In this document: positions 20,267 to 31,322 of the stretch, in pieces | Layout of the letters: every line of letters starts with the position of its first letter | Numbering within the stretch: position 1 is the first letter of the stretch | NCBI GenBank assembly: GCA_039602395.1 | Contig: JBCNJP010000013.1 | Coordinates: forward strand, 19,807,068 to 19,871,067 | Reading direction: 5' to 3' | From: Deinandra increscens subsp. villosa | Lineage: Eukaryota; Streptophyta; Magnoliopsida; Asterales; Asteraceae | DNA length: 64,000 nt | Program-made: the position numbers and the translations under genes | The notes under the pieces: model-generated | The model's database searches: none | The model's input: the letters and a program-made list of their open reading frames with translations, nothing else | Told to the model about the DNA's origin: nothing

Positions 20267-21660
20267 ATGGTGCTCAGTCTATGGTTTGTTCTTAGCAGTA
20301 ATCAAGACTTTGATCCCGTTCAAGTTTACGGTATGTAATTCCATCCAAAGATTCTTCTTTTAATGTATCTGATGAACGATTTTAATCGCGTTTTAGTTTG
20401 ATTATAGGTGGAAACCCTAACATCTTTTCAGTTAAACTGGATCATGGAGGTCGGTTCACAAGTTTTTTAAATATGCAGTATGTTAGAGGTAAGATTGACT
20501 ATGTGGACATGCTTGATTTGGATCTGTTTTCAGTGAATGAGTTGAATGCAATTATACAAGAGTTAGGCTATCCAGCAGATGAAAAGATTTACTATCATTA
20601 TAAAATTCAAGATAATGATCTGGATTTTGGATTAAGAGCTTTGAGGAATGATATGGACATAATATAATTTTTAAAATGTGTTATACAAAACAAGGTCATT
20701 GATTTATACACTGAACACTGGAAAACAGTGTTGCCTGAAGATGTGGTTGTTCATGAGAATGTGTTTGATCAGGATGATGATGGAGTTGAAACAATTGATG
20801 AGATGCAAAATGATGAGCCACAAGATGGTGATATGCAAAATGATGATGATGTTATAGTTGATGAAGATAACATTCTTGAAGATGTTGTTGTGGATATGGT
20901 TGATTTCGGACATAAAATTGGTCAAGCTTTACAGGAAGATGATGAAGTTGAAGAAGCAGAAGATATGGATTTGGATGACTTTGATAGTTTTAGTGATGAA
21001 GAAAATGACCCCCCCGTTGAAAAGAAAGTTGAAAAAACTTAGAAAAAAGAATAAGAAATTCAATATTGATGACCCAACACCTTTTTATGTGGGGCAAGCA
21101 TTTAGCAACAGGGCTGAAGTTAAATTACTTGTTACAAGGCATGCTGTTGAGAGTAGGAGACAATTGTCAATTCTAAAAAATGATCAAGTTAGATTTCGGG
21201 TTGTTTGTAGTGGAGTAAGGCATGTGTTTGAGGGAAACCAATAAGAGGTAGATTCAAGTTGCCATTGGTTACTACACATATTAAAGCAATCAGATGAGAG
21301 AACTTGGGTAGTTAAAACATTTAAGGGTGAGCATACATGCTTTCAAACTAGGGAGGTGAGGTTGTGTACTATTAGTTATATTGCTAAGGAGATCCAACCG
21401 ATTCTTGAAGTTAACCCCACCATACCAGTAAGATCTCTTTTACAACTGCTGGAGAAGAAGTGGCAGATTCATCTCATTGTACACAAGATTTTTAGAGCAA
21501 GGAAGATGGCAATCAGGAAGATTGACGGAGACTATAGGGTTTAATATGCATTACTTAGGGATTATTCTTATGAATTAATCAAATGTAACCCAGGTACAAC
21601 TGTGAAAATTGAAGTTGAGAGAGAACCTAACCCTTCTACCTTAACAAGACAATTTAAAAG
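20267..21660 (+). pseudogene. MuDR-type transposase, N-terminal part, decayed
   Basis: Pieces read in order: a start with MVLSLWFVLSS, a candidate intron, then LDHGGRFTSFLNMQYVRG and INYD-type acidic linker sequence (20398-21040). Next come FSNRAEVKLLVTRHAVESRR and the DERTWVVKTFKGEHTC block of the plant MuDR DNA-binding domain (about 21060-21340), then YIAKEIQPILE to 21540. Stops at 20665, 21040, 21242 and 21542 interrupt it. The catalytic MULE domain and SWIM zinc finger are absent; homology stops near 21660. A functional copy would bind the TIRs and cut the DNA. Confidence 0.8.
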
Positions 21661-21829
21661 GATGTAAATTCGATATTTCCTTGAGGGAAGGAATTGGAAT
21701 GGAATAATATCGGTTCAGACAAAAGAAAAGGTTCTCGATTGCCCTTGAACGATAGAAGAACTACTTATCTTCTCTTAGGTAGCTGTCGATCGGTTCGCAT
21801 CTATGGTCAATCAATAGGTCCGCGGATCC
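21661..21829. other. Unassigned sequence between MULE and gypsy remnants
   Basis: About 170 bp with relatively normal composition and no recognised homology. A short open stretch on the plus strand could not be tied to any known organellar or nuclear gene. Confidence 0.35.
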
Positions 21830-22391
21830 AGTGACAATCCGACTTTTCAGGTCATTTTCTGACATCAACTGAACGTAAACTGTATTAAATGTCATGTGAA
21901 CATTTATGTGTTGACTGTGTTGACTTTAGCAATTAGGGTTTTGTGTGATCATCACTGCGAGCATACATGTAAGTTCAAACGTTTAATATTATGTGATTTC
22001 ACTATATGATTCCAATTATGTGATTTCACTATATGATTCCATGTGTTATATCTATATATAAGTTAACACGATTAATTCTATGATTGACGTTTTATGATTT
22101 TATGTGATATTCGTATACATTTACATAAATAAATTTTATGATCTTATGAGTATTTAAGATGAGTTATTATATATAGAAAAGTTATGATTTTATGTGATTT
22201 TAGAAAAATAATTGTGGAATTATAATTCTATGATTTCATGTGGATAAAATGAGGTTTATACATTTTATAAACGTTACACGATTTTTATATTTTGACGTAC
22301 CTCATATATTCGTTGTTAAAAACATTTCCCGTTAACTCCGTTAGAATTCGTTAAAGATTTATAACCTTGAGGGACTCTTTCCTCCAATTTC
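21830..22391 (+). repeat. Partial Ty3/gypsy LTR
   Basis: GTGACAATCCGACTTTTCAG at 21831 matches the start of the long LTR at 59355 (TGTGACAATCCGTCTTTTCA). Further matches such as TGTTGACTGTGTTGAC continue into an AT-rich stretch with repeated ATGATTTTATGTGA. The LTR is cut off and followed directly by pol sequence. Confidence 0.75.
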
Positions 22392-24042
22392 TAAATCTCT
22401 TTTCCTTTCCGCCAATTTATGCTCTAGTCTTGTTTGACACTGGTGCTGATAGAAGCTTCATATCTACTAAATTTAGCAATATGATAAATGCCAACTTGAC
22501 TCCTTTAGATGCTAAATACGTAGTTGAACTTGCTAATGGTAAACTTGTTGAGTCTACCCATATAGTTAAAGACTGTAAACTGGAATTGGCTGGCCATAAA
22601 TTAGGAATAGATCTTTTGCCCATCTCTTTGGGAAGTTTTGACGTTATTGTGGGAATGGATTGGCTATCCAAGAATCATGCCGAAATCGTTTGTCATGAGA
22701 AAATCGTTCGAAAACCATTTCCTAGTGGAGAATTGCTCTCGGTTCAAGGAGAAAAGTGTGGTATTGTTATGGTGTGATATCTTTTCTAAAGGCACAGAAG
22801 TGTTTGCGAAAAGGGCACGTTGCTATTCTCGCGAACATTTCGGAGAAATCAGAGAAAGAGAAAAGGATAGAGGATATCCCGATCGTGAGGGATTTTCCTG
22901 AAGTCTTTCCAGAAGATCTACCAGGCTTACCGCCTCACCGAGAAGTCGAATTTCAGATTGATCTTGCTCCCGGAGCAGCACCAATTGCTCGTGCACCTTA
23001 TCGTTTGGCACCGAATGAGTTACAAGAGCTATATACTCAACTTCAAAAACTACTCGAAAAGGGATTTATTAGGCCTAGCTCATCGCCCTGAGGAGCTCCA
23101 GTGTTGTTTGTTAAAAAGAAAGATCGAACCTTTCGAATGTGCATCGATTACAGAGAACTCAAAAAGGTGACTGTCAAGAATCGTTATCCCTTGCCCCGAA
23201 TCGATCATTTGTTTGATCAACTACAAGGATCTAGCTATTACTCCAAAATCGATTTAAGATCGGGTTATCACCAACTGAGAGTCCGTGAGGAGGATGTCTC
23301 GAAAACAGCGTTTAGAACTCGTTATGGTCATTATGAGTTCATGATTATGCCATTCAGGTTAACCAACGCACCCGCGGTTTTAATGGACTTGATGAATCGC
23401 GTTTGCAAGCCATATCTCGATAAATTTTTCATCGTCTTTATTGACGATATCCTGGTGTATTCTAAGTCTAAAGAGGAACACGAAGAGCATCTGCGTCTAA
23501 TCTTAGAGCTACTAAAAAAGGAGCAATTGTATGCAAAATTTTCAAAGTGTGATTTCTGGATGCGTGAGGTGCAATTTCTTGGTCATGTTGTTAATGATCA
23601 GGGGATTCACGTTGATCCAATCAAAGTTGAGGCAATTAAGATTGGCCTACGCCTAAAACACCCACGGAAATTCGCCAATTTCTCGGGTTATCAGGTTATT
23701 ACAGACGGTTTATTGAGGGATTTTCAAAGATAGCTCAACCTCTTACGGCGCTAACGCATAAAGGAACGGCGTATAACTGGAATGAGAAGCATGACGCCGC
23801 TTTTCAGCTGCTAAAGCAGAAACTTTGTAGCGCACCAATATTATCCCTACCAGAGGGTAGTGATGATTTTATGGTGTATTGTAATGCATCGAAGCAAGGA
23901 TTAGGTTGTGTGTTGATGCAAAGAGAGAAGGTCATAGCTTATGCCTCCCGTCAGTTAAAGATTCACGAGCAAAATTATACAACTCATGATTTGGAGTTGG
24001 GAGCAGTCATTTTTCGCATTGAAAATTTGGGGACATTATCTT
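22392..24042 (+). pseudogene. Ty3/gypsy pol remnant (protease, RT, RNase H)
   Basis: Retropepsin with DTGADRSFIS at about 22433-22462. RT follows, with VFPEDLPGLPPHREVEF, then CIDYRELKKVTVKNRYPLPR, DLRSGYHQL and the catalytic FIDDILVYSK at about 23437-23466. RNase H begins MVYCNASKQGLG and reaches LELGAVIF near 24020. Breaks: a frameshift near 22760, an in-frame stop at 23089-23091 and a frameshift near 23650. Integrase is missing, because at about 24042 the sequence joins a copia ORF3. The LLP/FIDD motif set is typical of plant chromoviruses, but no chromodomain remains to confirm that. Confidence 0.85.
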
Positions 24043-25757
24043 CAGATGAGGAGAATGTGTTGGATGAAATTTTCCTAGAGGATGAGAATTTGGCAGATGA
24101 CATTTATGAAGATCTGGAGCCAATCAGTAACAAGAGAACAAGGGTTGACTTGAGCTCTTCTTCAAGTAGTGGCACAATCCCGCTAGAGTTAAATGATAAT
24201 GTTGCTAATGATGATATGTTTGCAGAACCTAATCGTGTGGCTGAACCCTCACCAAGAAAGAAATCTGATCCAAGAACTATCCAGTTTAAGTTCCAGAAGA
24301 CAAGCTCGAGCCTGATGTTGTTTGAACCATCAGGTGAAAATGTTCAGAATAATGAGGTGTCTGAGCCTGCAAATGTTGAGAGCACAATTCAGGTTGCTGA
24401 TCAAGTTAATGTCCAAGAACCAACTCCGATTCAAACTGAAAGTCCTATTCTGAATGAACAAATCCCAGTTCGTAAGGAAAGGCAATTCTTTGAAGTTGAA
24501 AGCTCGTTTGTTGAGCCCAGCCCAGTAAGGATAAATTTTTCTTCTGAATCAAGCCAGCCCCCAATCGTTCCAAGTTTTCGTCGGTATCAAACACTTGTTG
24601 GGGAAAATGTTCAAACTAGTGATCTACCTGTCGACCTTCGGATAAGTGTTGATCCTCAAGTTAACTTTCTTTTATCTCAAAACAGGAAGAGAGAGGGAGA
24701 GATAAAAGAACTTAAGGAAGAAAACGAGAGATTGAAAGAGAAGGAGAGTAAGAATGAAGCAAGTATTGGGTATTTGTATGCAGGGTTTCTTGAATTAAGG
24801 AAGAAGTTAGAAGAATTAAAGGGGACTGGTAGCTCAAATGCTCAGGGTGACCCAGGCCAAAGTTCGTCTCAAGGTGCCCAAACTGCTGAAGTAGAACCCG
24901 AAGATGAAGGTGATGACTCCATAGAGATCTCAGATTATGCTCGAGGAGGAAGATTCATCTCAATGGCACCTGAAAGCCAGGTTAATTGGTTCAGAGACTT
25001 CTTTCAAGGACCTCCCCCTAAGCTGTACTCTATTGATGTGGGAGAAAGTGATCTCGACAAAAGGGGAAGTCGTGAACCTATCTTGTGCTGGCATTATGAT
25101 GGAGAAAAGAAACTGTTTGCAGTGATAAGAGATGGATACAGTCCAATCGTGAACTAAAGATCTCGAGGTCAATATCACTCCTGGACAGAGACAGAGTTGA
25201 GAAATTTGTTGAGGGCTCCTTTTATCAATAGATGGAGGAATGCTCATGGAGACCTAGTCTATGACAATCTGATGGGCCATTTAGAAGAACACTTTGCAAA
25301 TTTTAAGCTCAAAACTACAAGATGGGTTCAGACTAGAACTGATCCTGATACCAATGAGCCAGTTGGAGAAGTGAGGTGTCCTCCCACCAAAAGAACTCGA
25401 GTGATCAATACGCTCGACGAGGTTGAAGATGGTACACTTGTGAAAAATTTTGATAATTGGTTTTATGATCCAACAACTCATGAGGTGGTGGTAGTTTGCA
25501 AGAAGATGCGAGAATTTCGATTCTATGATCCAGTCGATTTGCTGAGGTTTGGAGAACATGATATCAAACTTCTAGCATCCCAACCGATCCTTGGTGATGA
25601 GCACGATTATCAAAATGCTATAAGGGTGGGAATTTTTCATGGATCAGAAAAGCAAATCGGATTGTGGAACGTGAACGGTGGTCAAGGAAGGAATCTCACA
25701 CCTTCCGATTTGATTTGTTTCTTCCTTAGACTTTCTAATGGTTCATGCATAGGGGAA
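24043..25757 (+). pseudogene. Second, damaged copy of copia ORF3, fused to gypsy RNase H
   Basis: Aligns with residues from about 318 to the C-terminus of the 874-aa ORF3 at 56104-58728. Shared features are the DEEN-rich acidic stretch, KKSDPR...FKF, a coiled coil with LLSQNRKREGEIKELKEENE, and the C-terminal domain (DKRGSREPILCWHYDGEKKL, FYDPVDLLRFGE). The upstream 58 codons of the same open frame come from gypsy RNase H. A stop at 25155-25157 and a frameshift near 25660 disable it. The two ORF3 copies differ substantially in DNA yet keep the C-terminal domain, so the protein was under selection in the past (inference). Confidence 0.8.
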
Positions 25758-25760
25758 GAT

Positions 25761-26156
25761 TATTGGGTTATACATTGTGATGCATGAACATTAGACATGT
25801 GGGCTTGTATTTGCTTGGCCTTGGTGTGTTTACGGGTTTGGGCATCTTGGGCCGGTTTCCATAATGAGTTTATGATCCTAGCTAGTTTAATTGTAAGGGT
25901 AGTATAAATACCCATTAGTTTATGATTGTAGCTAGCTTTTGGGTTTACGATTTTCTGGCTTTTCTTTGTATTCCCGATCGTGAACACATGTTAATGGAAG
26001 ATTGATTGGTTTTCATTCAAGATTTGATTGTTTTGCTTTGTCTTCATCTCATATCAAGTCTACTTCATCATCTTCTAGTCGAATCATTCACAAACAAGGT
26101 AGCCGCACTTGTTTGTGATAAAGATATCGTGAGCAATTGTTGTTTTGGGACTAACA
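25761..26156 (+). repeat. 3' LTR of the second ORF3-bearing copia element
   Basis: Directly follows the polypurine tract ATAGGGGAAGAT. It begins TATTGGGTT (TG mutated to TA) and ends GGGACTAACA. It shares layout and short blocks with the 394-bp LTRs: a TATAAATACCCATT promoter at about 25902, GTTTACGA motifs and GATATCGTG near the end. No primer site follows, as expected for a 3' LTR. Confidence 0.7.
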
Positions 26157-27136
26157 ACGCAATTTCCAAGGAACTTTGGACATTTGACACCCAAAATTTT
26201 TCTATCTCTTTTTGCTCTCCACTCTGGGTCCTTTGGTCGAAAGTTCCAGCCAAACCTGCACTCAAGACCTGTGAATCACACTTGAACACTTCCTCATCTC
26301 ATTCCAATGATCTTGAGCCTCTCGAATCACCTGCAAACACTGAAAAACACAAAACCGAAAAGATGCAAAAACACGAAAACAAAAATTTGCAGAAAATAAA
26401 AGACATAACTACAAAATATACAGCCCGGGCATTTAAACATTTAGCACAAATCAGAAGAAACACAACCTCCCAAACCATCCGGAGGCTTTGATTTCACATC
26501 TTTCACCACAAAACTACCGGATTTCACCCGGTTTGTATCAGCATAACCACCAACTAACTTTGTAACCCATAAAGTTCCAACCTTTATCAAATTTAACAAG
26601 TGTTTAACCTTCCAATGCTTATAACGACCCGGAAGAAACTTAATTTTACCTAGAAAACTTGATTCCGGGTCGTTCTCACTAACTACCACTTCTAACCTCC
26701 CCACACTTGGCTTGAAATCTATCTCACTTCCAAAACTACCTAAGTCACCAAGTTGGACTTTCCTACAAAACTTAATTTTACCGAAGGGTCGTCCATGCTG
26801 TGACGATACCAAGTAATACAAAAGTCATATTGTATTGGAGTACCATAATTACACAGTTGTAATTAAATGTGGATGAACCGATAGTCGGTGTTAAGAATGA
26901 CATAAATTATTGATCATTGATCGATGCTTTAAAACGTCTCATAAAAAAATGCCATGTAATCCTCTGATACATGATAACAATTAGGCCAAATGGAAAATTG
27001 TATCGGATGACGGTAATAAGACCTGTGTAGGTGGTAGTCGACCACCATGACCAATAAATATCCAATCTCCCTCTAATCCTGGGCGGGAACATGTAAATGT
27101 GCTGAAAGATAGTTTGTATAACCATGGGGTCAACTG
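26157..27136. other. Unassigned flank with a 126-codon minus-strand ORF
   Basis: Sequence flanking the 3' LTR. The minus-strand frame 26821-26441 encodes a Lys/Val/Gly-rich peptide (ESSFLGKIKFLPGRYKHWKV). It vaguely recalls the tail of a retroelement polyprotein but cannot be placed in a family. I see no other feature. Confidence 0.35.
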
Positions 27137-27242
27137 GAGCAAGGTCACGAGGTCGACTCAGGAGTAAGATTATGAGGTCGACTTAGAGCAGTGTCACGAG
27201 GTCGACTCAGGAGCAATATCATTAGGTTGGCTCAGAGCAATG
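27137..27242 (+). repeat. Degenerate 25-bp tandem repeat
   Basis: About four units of GTCACGAGGTCGACTCAGGA-type sequence with alternating variants, ending exactly at the LTR insertion point. Confidence 0.75.
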
Positions 27243-27701
27243 TGTAGAGGCTAGATTATGAGGCTTGTAATATTAAATATGTTGGGCTGGGCTTAGAGGG
27301 TTTAATTAGAATCATAGGCTAGTTTGATTATTGTTTAGGCTAGTTTATGATTGGGCTTGGGTTTACTATTGGGTTTATGATCCAAAGGGGCCCAATAGTA
27401 AACCCAATAGGGGACTATATATACCCCAAGAGTTCTCCATTGTTGGGGTTGCTGATTCTAGCTAGTTTACGATTTAGTGAGGGCAGCCAAGGTTTTTACG
27501 ATCAAAAGAGTGATTACAATCGTAAACAGAGAGGAACTAGTTTACGATTTCTTGTATTTGTACCCGACAAGTTTTCTTGTGTGCAAAGATCAAGTATTCT
27601 TCGTGTTTCTTCTCTTTTCTATCTTGAATCAATCATAAACGAGGATTCCACACTCGTTTGTGATATCAATATCGTGTTTCAGGAGTTTTTCTGGACCTAC
27701 A
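27243..27701 (+). repeat. 5' LTR of unit C
   Basis: 459 bp, TGTAGAGGCTAG to GGACCTACA. TATA box TATATATA at 27416-27423. Similar to the LTR at 4429-4893 in reverse. Confidence 0.9.
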
Positions 27702-27703
27702 AT

Positions 27704-27716
27704 TGGTATCAGAGCC
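27704..27716 (+). promoter_or_regulatory. Primer binding site (initiator tRNA-Met)
   Basis: TGGTATCAGAGCC two bases after the LTR. Confidence 0.95.
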
Positions 27717-28538
27717 AAGAAACGAGTGTTTCGAGGTTCTCACGATTTTGGATTCAAGCTTTTTCTGGAAAAAGCTCGAGTATTTGAAGATTTGAAGGCT
27801 GTTTGAGGGTTTACGAGTGCTGCTGCTGCTGTTCATCGTGATTACGATTGGTTTCTGGGTTATTTTGGGTGTTTACGACTGCTACTGGTTGAAGATCTTC
27901 ATCAGAGTTGTGTTTACGAGTTCAAGATCTCATTTTTATCGTGTTTACGATCCGCTGCCGTGTGTTTACGACTTTCCTGGTCGTAATCGGAGTTTACGAT
28001 TTTGTCATACCGGAATCACGGAGTCGTAATCGGTGTTTACGACTTCTTCGGATCGTAATTGGTGTTTACGATTGCCTTTGGTCGGAATCGATGTTTACGA
28101 CTTACCTCAATCGTAATCGGAGTTTACGATCGCACGTTTACGATCAGCTCCGTGTCTTTATCGTAATCAACATTCACGATCGTAATCGTGTGTTTCGATC
28201 GGAAACAGGTGTTCAATCGTAATCAAGGGTTTACGATCGGAAACTCTTCTTTTGCGGCAAAAAGTCACTATTTCACACTTTCACGGAAACGGGCGTAACT
28301 TTTGATTCATTTGGAGTTAGAAGCTCAAATTTTAACACGACGTTCGTGACAACAAGCCCCAGATTTACCCCTGACTAACGTCCAGGGGAGCTCGTTTGGA
28401 CCCCCAAATTCCACTCCGAAGGCCTCCGTTTTTCAGTTTTAAGTTTTTGACACTATTCTTTGAATAGTACTTTCGTCGTTTTTGCCGTTTTTGCAGATTT
28501 TCCAAGATTTTCAGAAGTTGCATACCTAAAGAAAGAAA
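27717..28538 (+). other. Leader of unit C with 12 GTTTACGA motifs
   Basis: Between about 27808 and 28240 GTTTACGA occurs 12 times, often alternating with TCGTAATCGG, at 20-45-base spacing. The last 280 bases are conserved with units A and B up to the ATG. No coding sequence. Confidence 0.85.
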
Positions 28539-29475
28539 ATGAGTTCAGTGGTTGAAGAAAAGAATATGGTTGAGGACAAGGATGCTTTCTTAGATGAAGT
28601 TGACGAAACTAAGATATGCCCGAATTCTACTTGTGATCGATTAATTCGTGAACTTAGGCAAATCTGTAAAAATTTTCAGTCAGAACTGTTTGAGGTAAAA
28701 TGCGAAAGGAGTTCATTCAAGGGTAGATGGCAAAAGAATGGAGAGAAGGTAAAAGCTCAGAAATTAGACATAGTGAAATATCGGAAACTAGCAACTGAGA
28801 ACGCTTATCTGTATGACAACGCTAAGTTAGAAATAGCTGAGCTTAGTAAGCAGATAGATGACCTTAAGCATAAAAACAATGAGTTGCAAGTGAAGCTTGA
28901 TATGAATCAAATGAGAAGCAAAAGAATGCTCGATGCTGGAAAGGAATTGTCACATGCCGTTGTGACCGGCCAAGTTGGGAAAGATAAAACTGGGTGTGGG
29001 TCAGAAAAGTCTGATAAATCTCTGTCTGCAAACAACATTATTCCTCCACCAGTTCCCAGAGACATTATAGGAATACTTCTTAGTGAGGATCAAGTTGAAC
29101 GAACCGAGTCTGATTATAAAGAAGCTGCTCCTCCTATTGATAGTGTCTTGGTTGGAACCACACCATTGACTCAAGAAGAAATTGATAATGAAGCAAACAT
29201 GACTTATGGTTAAGGGAGAGTAAAGGATATATCAGACAATGATGCTAAGTGTCAGGAATATGACAGGTGTCATAACTCTATGTCTGATGATGCTGGGATA
29301 GAGTTGAAACCATACCCTAAAATTGAAACCCCATGCTTCAAAGTAATTGACGAAGTCAAAAGGGAAAAGGTGATCTTGACGACACGGCCTGAGGGGAAGA
29401 TCTTTATGACATCTGGATCTATGTTTGACCAAGAACCAGATGTTGGGTATGACTTACCATCCTTCTCCTCCAAGT
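28539..29475 (+). pseudogene. Capsid-less Gag-like protein of unit C, broken
   Basis: Starts MSSVVEEKNMVEDKD, followed by CPNSTC and a coiled coil that is closer to the full-length Gag (AYLYDNAKLEIAELSKQIDD) than units A and B are. A stop at 29211-29213 breaks it. The same reading continues after it, with ISDNDAKCQ-equivalent sequence, to the gap at 29476. The zinc-knuckle part is not visible here. Confidence 0.8.
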
Positions 29476-29975
29476 NNNNNNNNNNNNNNNNNNNNNNNNN
29501 NNNNNNNNNNNNNNNNNNNNNNNNNNNNNNNNNNNNNNNNNNNNNNNNNNNNNNNNNNNNNNNNNNNNNNNNNNNNNNNNNNNNNNNNNNNNNNNNNNNN
29601 NNNNNNNNNNNNNNNNNNNNNNNNNNNNNNNNNNNNNNNNNNNNNNNNNNNNNNNNNNNNNNNNNNNNNNNNNNNNNNNNNNNNNNNNNNNNNNNNNNNN
29701 NNNNNNNNNNNNNNNNNNNNNNNNNNNNNNNNNNNNNNNNNNNNNNNNNNNNNNNNNNNNNNNNNNNNNNNNNNNNNNNNNNNNNNNNNNNNNNNNNNNN
29801 NNNNNNNNNNNNNNNNNNNNNNNNNNNNNNNNNNNNNNNNNNNNNNNNNNNNNNNNNNNNNNNNNNNNNNNNNNNNNNNNNNNNNNNNNNNNNNNNNNNN
29901 NNNNNNNNNNNNNNNNNNNNNNNNNNNNNNNNNNNNNNNNNNNNNNNNNNNNNNNNNNNNNNNNNNNNNNNNNNN
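29476..29975. other. Assembly gap, exactly 500 N
   Basis: Placeholder-length gap. Copia unit C on the left and the 3' end of a different element on the right. Confidence 0.98.
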
Positions 29976-29987
29976 TTTCTTTATTTT

Positions 29988-30227
29988 GTCAAACGATCGG
30001 ACTTTCTCTGCGTATCGAAAGATCGACCTGATCGTTGTTCGTTTGACGTTCTGCTTTATTTTCTTTAGTGTTTCGTATAACTCATCGGACTTTCTCTGCG
30101 TGTACGGAAGTACCGACCTGATTGTTGTTGAGTTATACAACTTCAACTTGTTTTATTTTTTTTATTTTGTTAAATCCGAGGCCTTATCTGCGTATCGAAA
30201 GATCGACCTTAAGGTAGACGATTTAAC
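29988..30227 (+). ncRNA. Three tandem structured hairpins with conserved loops
   Basis: Hairpin 1: GTCAAACGA (29988-29996) with TCGTTTGAC (30039-30047). Hairpin 2: GTATAACTCA (30075-30084) with TGAGTTATAC (30129-30138). Hairpin 3: GTTAAATC (30169-30176) with GATTTAAC (30220-30227). All arms pair perfectly though their sequences differ. Each encloses TCTGCGT, a small inner stem with a GNRA-type loop (ATC-GAAA-GAT or GTAC-GGAA-GTAC), then GACCT. Stems vary while loops are kept, as for a functional RNA structure. Confidence 0.7.
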
Positions 30228-31017
30228 GTTCTTATTTCTTTTTGCATGGAACACAGTTGACTGTATCATGAAAAATATTATGCAATGTGAAAGTTCACAA
30301 ATGCAATCACACAAAAGAAAAAGAAAGAAAAACGGAAAATGTCTGAATATGTCTGATAGTGTGGGGTACACTGGTCAAAGCAAATCTAATCAATACCTTA
30401 ACATATCCAGAAGTTATGAGTATGATTCTGTCTGAGCTTAAGATGGACAAATTATACCAGCAATCAGCATGACTTATGTGTTTTGATTAATTAAAATTGA
30501 AGTGTAGTTCAATGCGTTATGTTCAATATGATCCCATATAGTGATCTTTCTCATACCAAAAATAGTGTTTGATTCTGTATTGCAATTTCATTTCATTTCA
30601 GAAAAGATCAAAAAGATTTTGGGTGTGTTTTAGTATAAGTTTCAAAAAGCCAAAAAGATTTTGTTTCTGCTTTATTTTCGATCTGATCAACACGTGATAC
30701 AAATCATTTTCAATATCATATCTTGGAGTCTCGAAGAGACGTTTTGCGCCAAGATTATTTAAGTGTTAATGCAGGATGCTGTCGTGCAAGCTATCACAAC
30801 TTCAAATCTTCTGAAGCTGTTGATAAAGACCAGAGATATACTAGATATCATCAAGTATTCAAGATCAAGCTACGATTGAGTTGAGGAGGAGTTTGTTCGA
30901 AGATTCATTTAATTGGATAACCGGATTCTTTACTTGAGGGGGAGCTTGATTGAAGATACATATTTGATGATGTTGAGAAGAAAAGAGAAGAGATACTGCA
31001 CACGACGAGGGGGAGTT
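30228..31017 (+). other. Copia 3' non-coding region with polypurine tracts
   Basis: AT-rich untranslated sequence. Three purine tracts, GAGGAGGAGTTTG (about 30881), GAGGGGGAGCTTGA (about 30935) and CGAGGGGGAG (about 31005), precede the LTR. Only the last lies immediately before it. Confidence 0.65.
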
Positions 31018-31322
31018 TGTTGATACCTGAAATGTGCGTTGGCCGAACTAGGTCCGAACTTGGAGTTCGGACCGGCCGAACCTGGGGTTCGGTGGGAGTT
31101 CGGCCGATCGGGTATATATAGTTGTTTGAGCTTTGTGTTTAGTAGTTCTGAGCGTGTGCGCGAATCTTAAGTGTGTGTTTCTGAGTGTGTAATCTCTGTG
31201 TCAATTCTCTGTGTTTACACTGGTTGTAATTGTTCGTTTTGATCAATAAAACAATCGGTTAATTACGTTTCGATGTCCGGATAGCTAGATTGAGTAGACG
31301 ATCCGATGTTCACGCATTTTCA
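31018..31322 (+). repeat. 3' LTR (305 bp) of the second Sirevirus-like family
   Basis: Begins TGTTGATACC right after a GGGGGAG tract and ends CATTTTCA. TATATATAG promoter at about 31113 and an AATAAA signal at about 31246. The next five bases, ATACC, would be the target duplication; the other copy is not in the window. Confidence 0.75.

Larger units (their letters stand above)
27243..29475 (+). mobile_element. Unit C: capsid-less copia element, plus strand, cut by gap
   Basis: 5' LTR (27243-27701), primer site (27704-27716), leader with GTTTACGA array (27717-28538) and the capsid-less gag-like gene from 28539. It belongs to the same subfamily as units A and B. The element runs into the 500-N gap at 29476, so its 3' half is unknown. 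The five bases before the LTR are CAATG, a candidate target duplication that cannot be checked. Confidence 0.8.
29976..31322 (+). mobile_element. 3' end of a second Sirevirus-like copia family
   Basis: Non-coding 3' region with three tandem hairpins (29988-30227), three polypurine tracts near 30881, 30935 and 31005, and a 305-bp LTR (31018-31322). The LTR (TGTTGATACC start) differs from those of the other elements. The hairpins share their loop sequences with the 46541-59158 family. It inserted into a minus-strand copia RT gene: the host frame resumes at 31323. No ORF of this element remains on this side of the gap. Confidence 0.7.

Noticed and set aside
21661..21829. Organellar DNA insertion
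   Set aside because: Normal composition suggested it, but no plastid or mitochondrial gene could be recognised.
26441..26821. Host gene on the minus strand
   Set aside because: A single 126-codon frame without recognisable domain, codon start context or splice evidence.
27238..27242. CAATG as target duplication of unit C
   Set aside because: The other end of the element is not in the sequence, so it cannot be confirmed.
27808..28240. CRISPR-like array of regularly spaced repeats
   Set aside because: The repeat is only 8 bp, spacing varies, no cas genes, and this is a plant retroelement leader.
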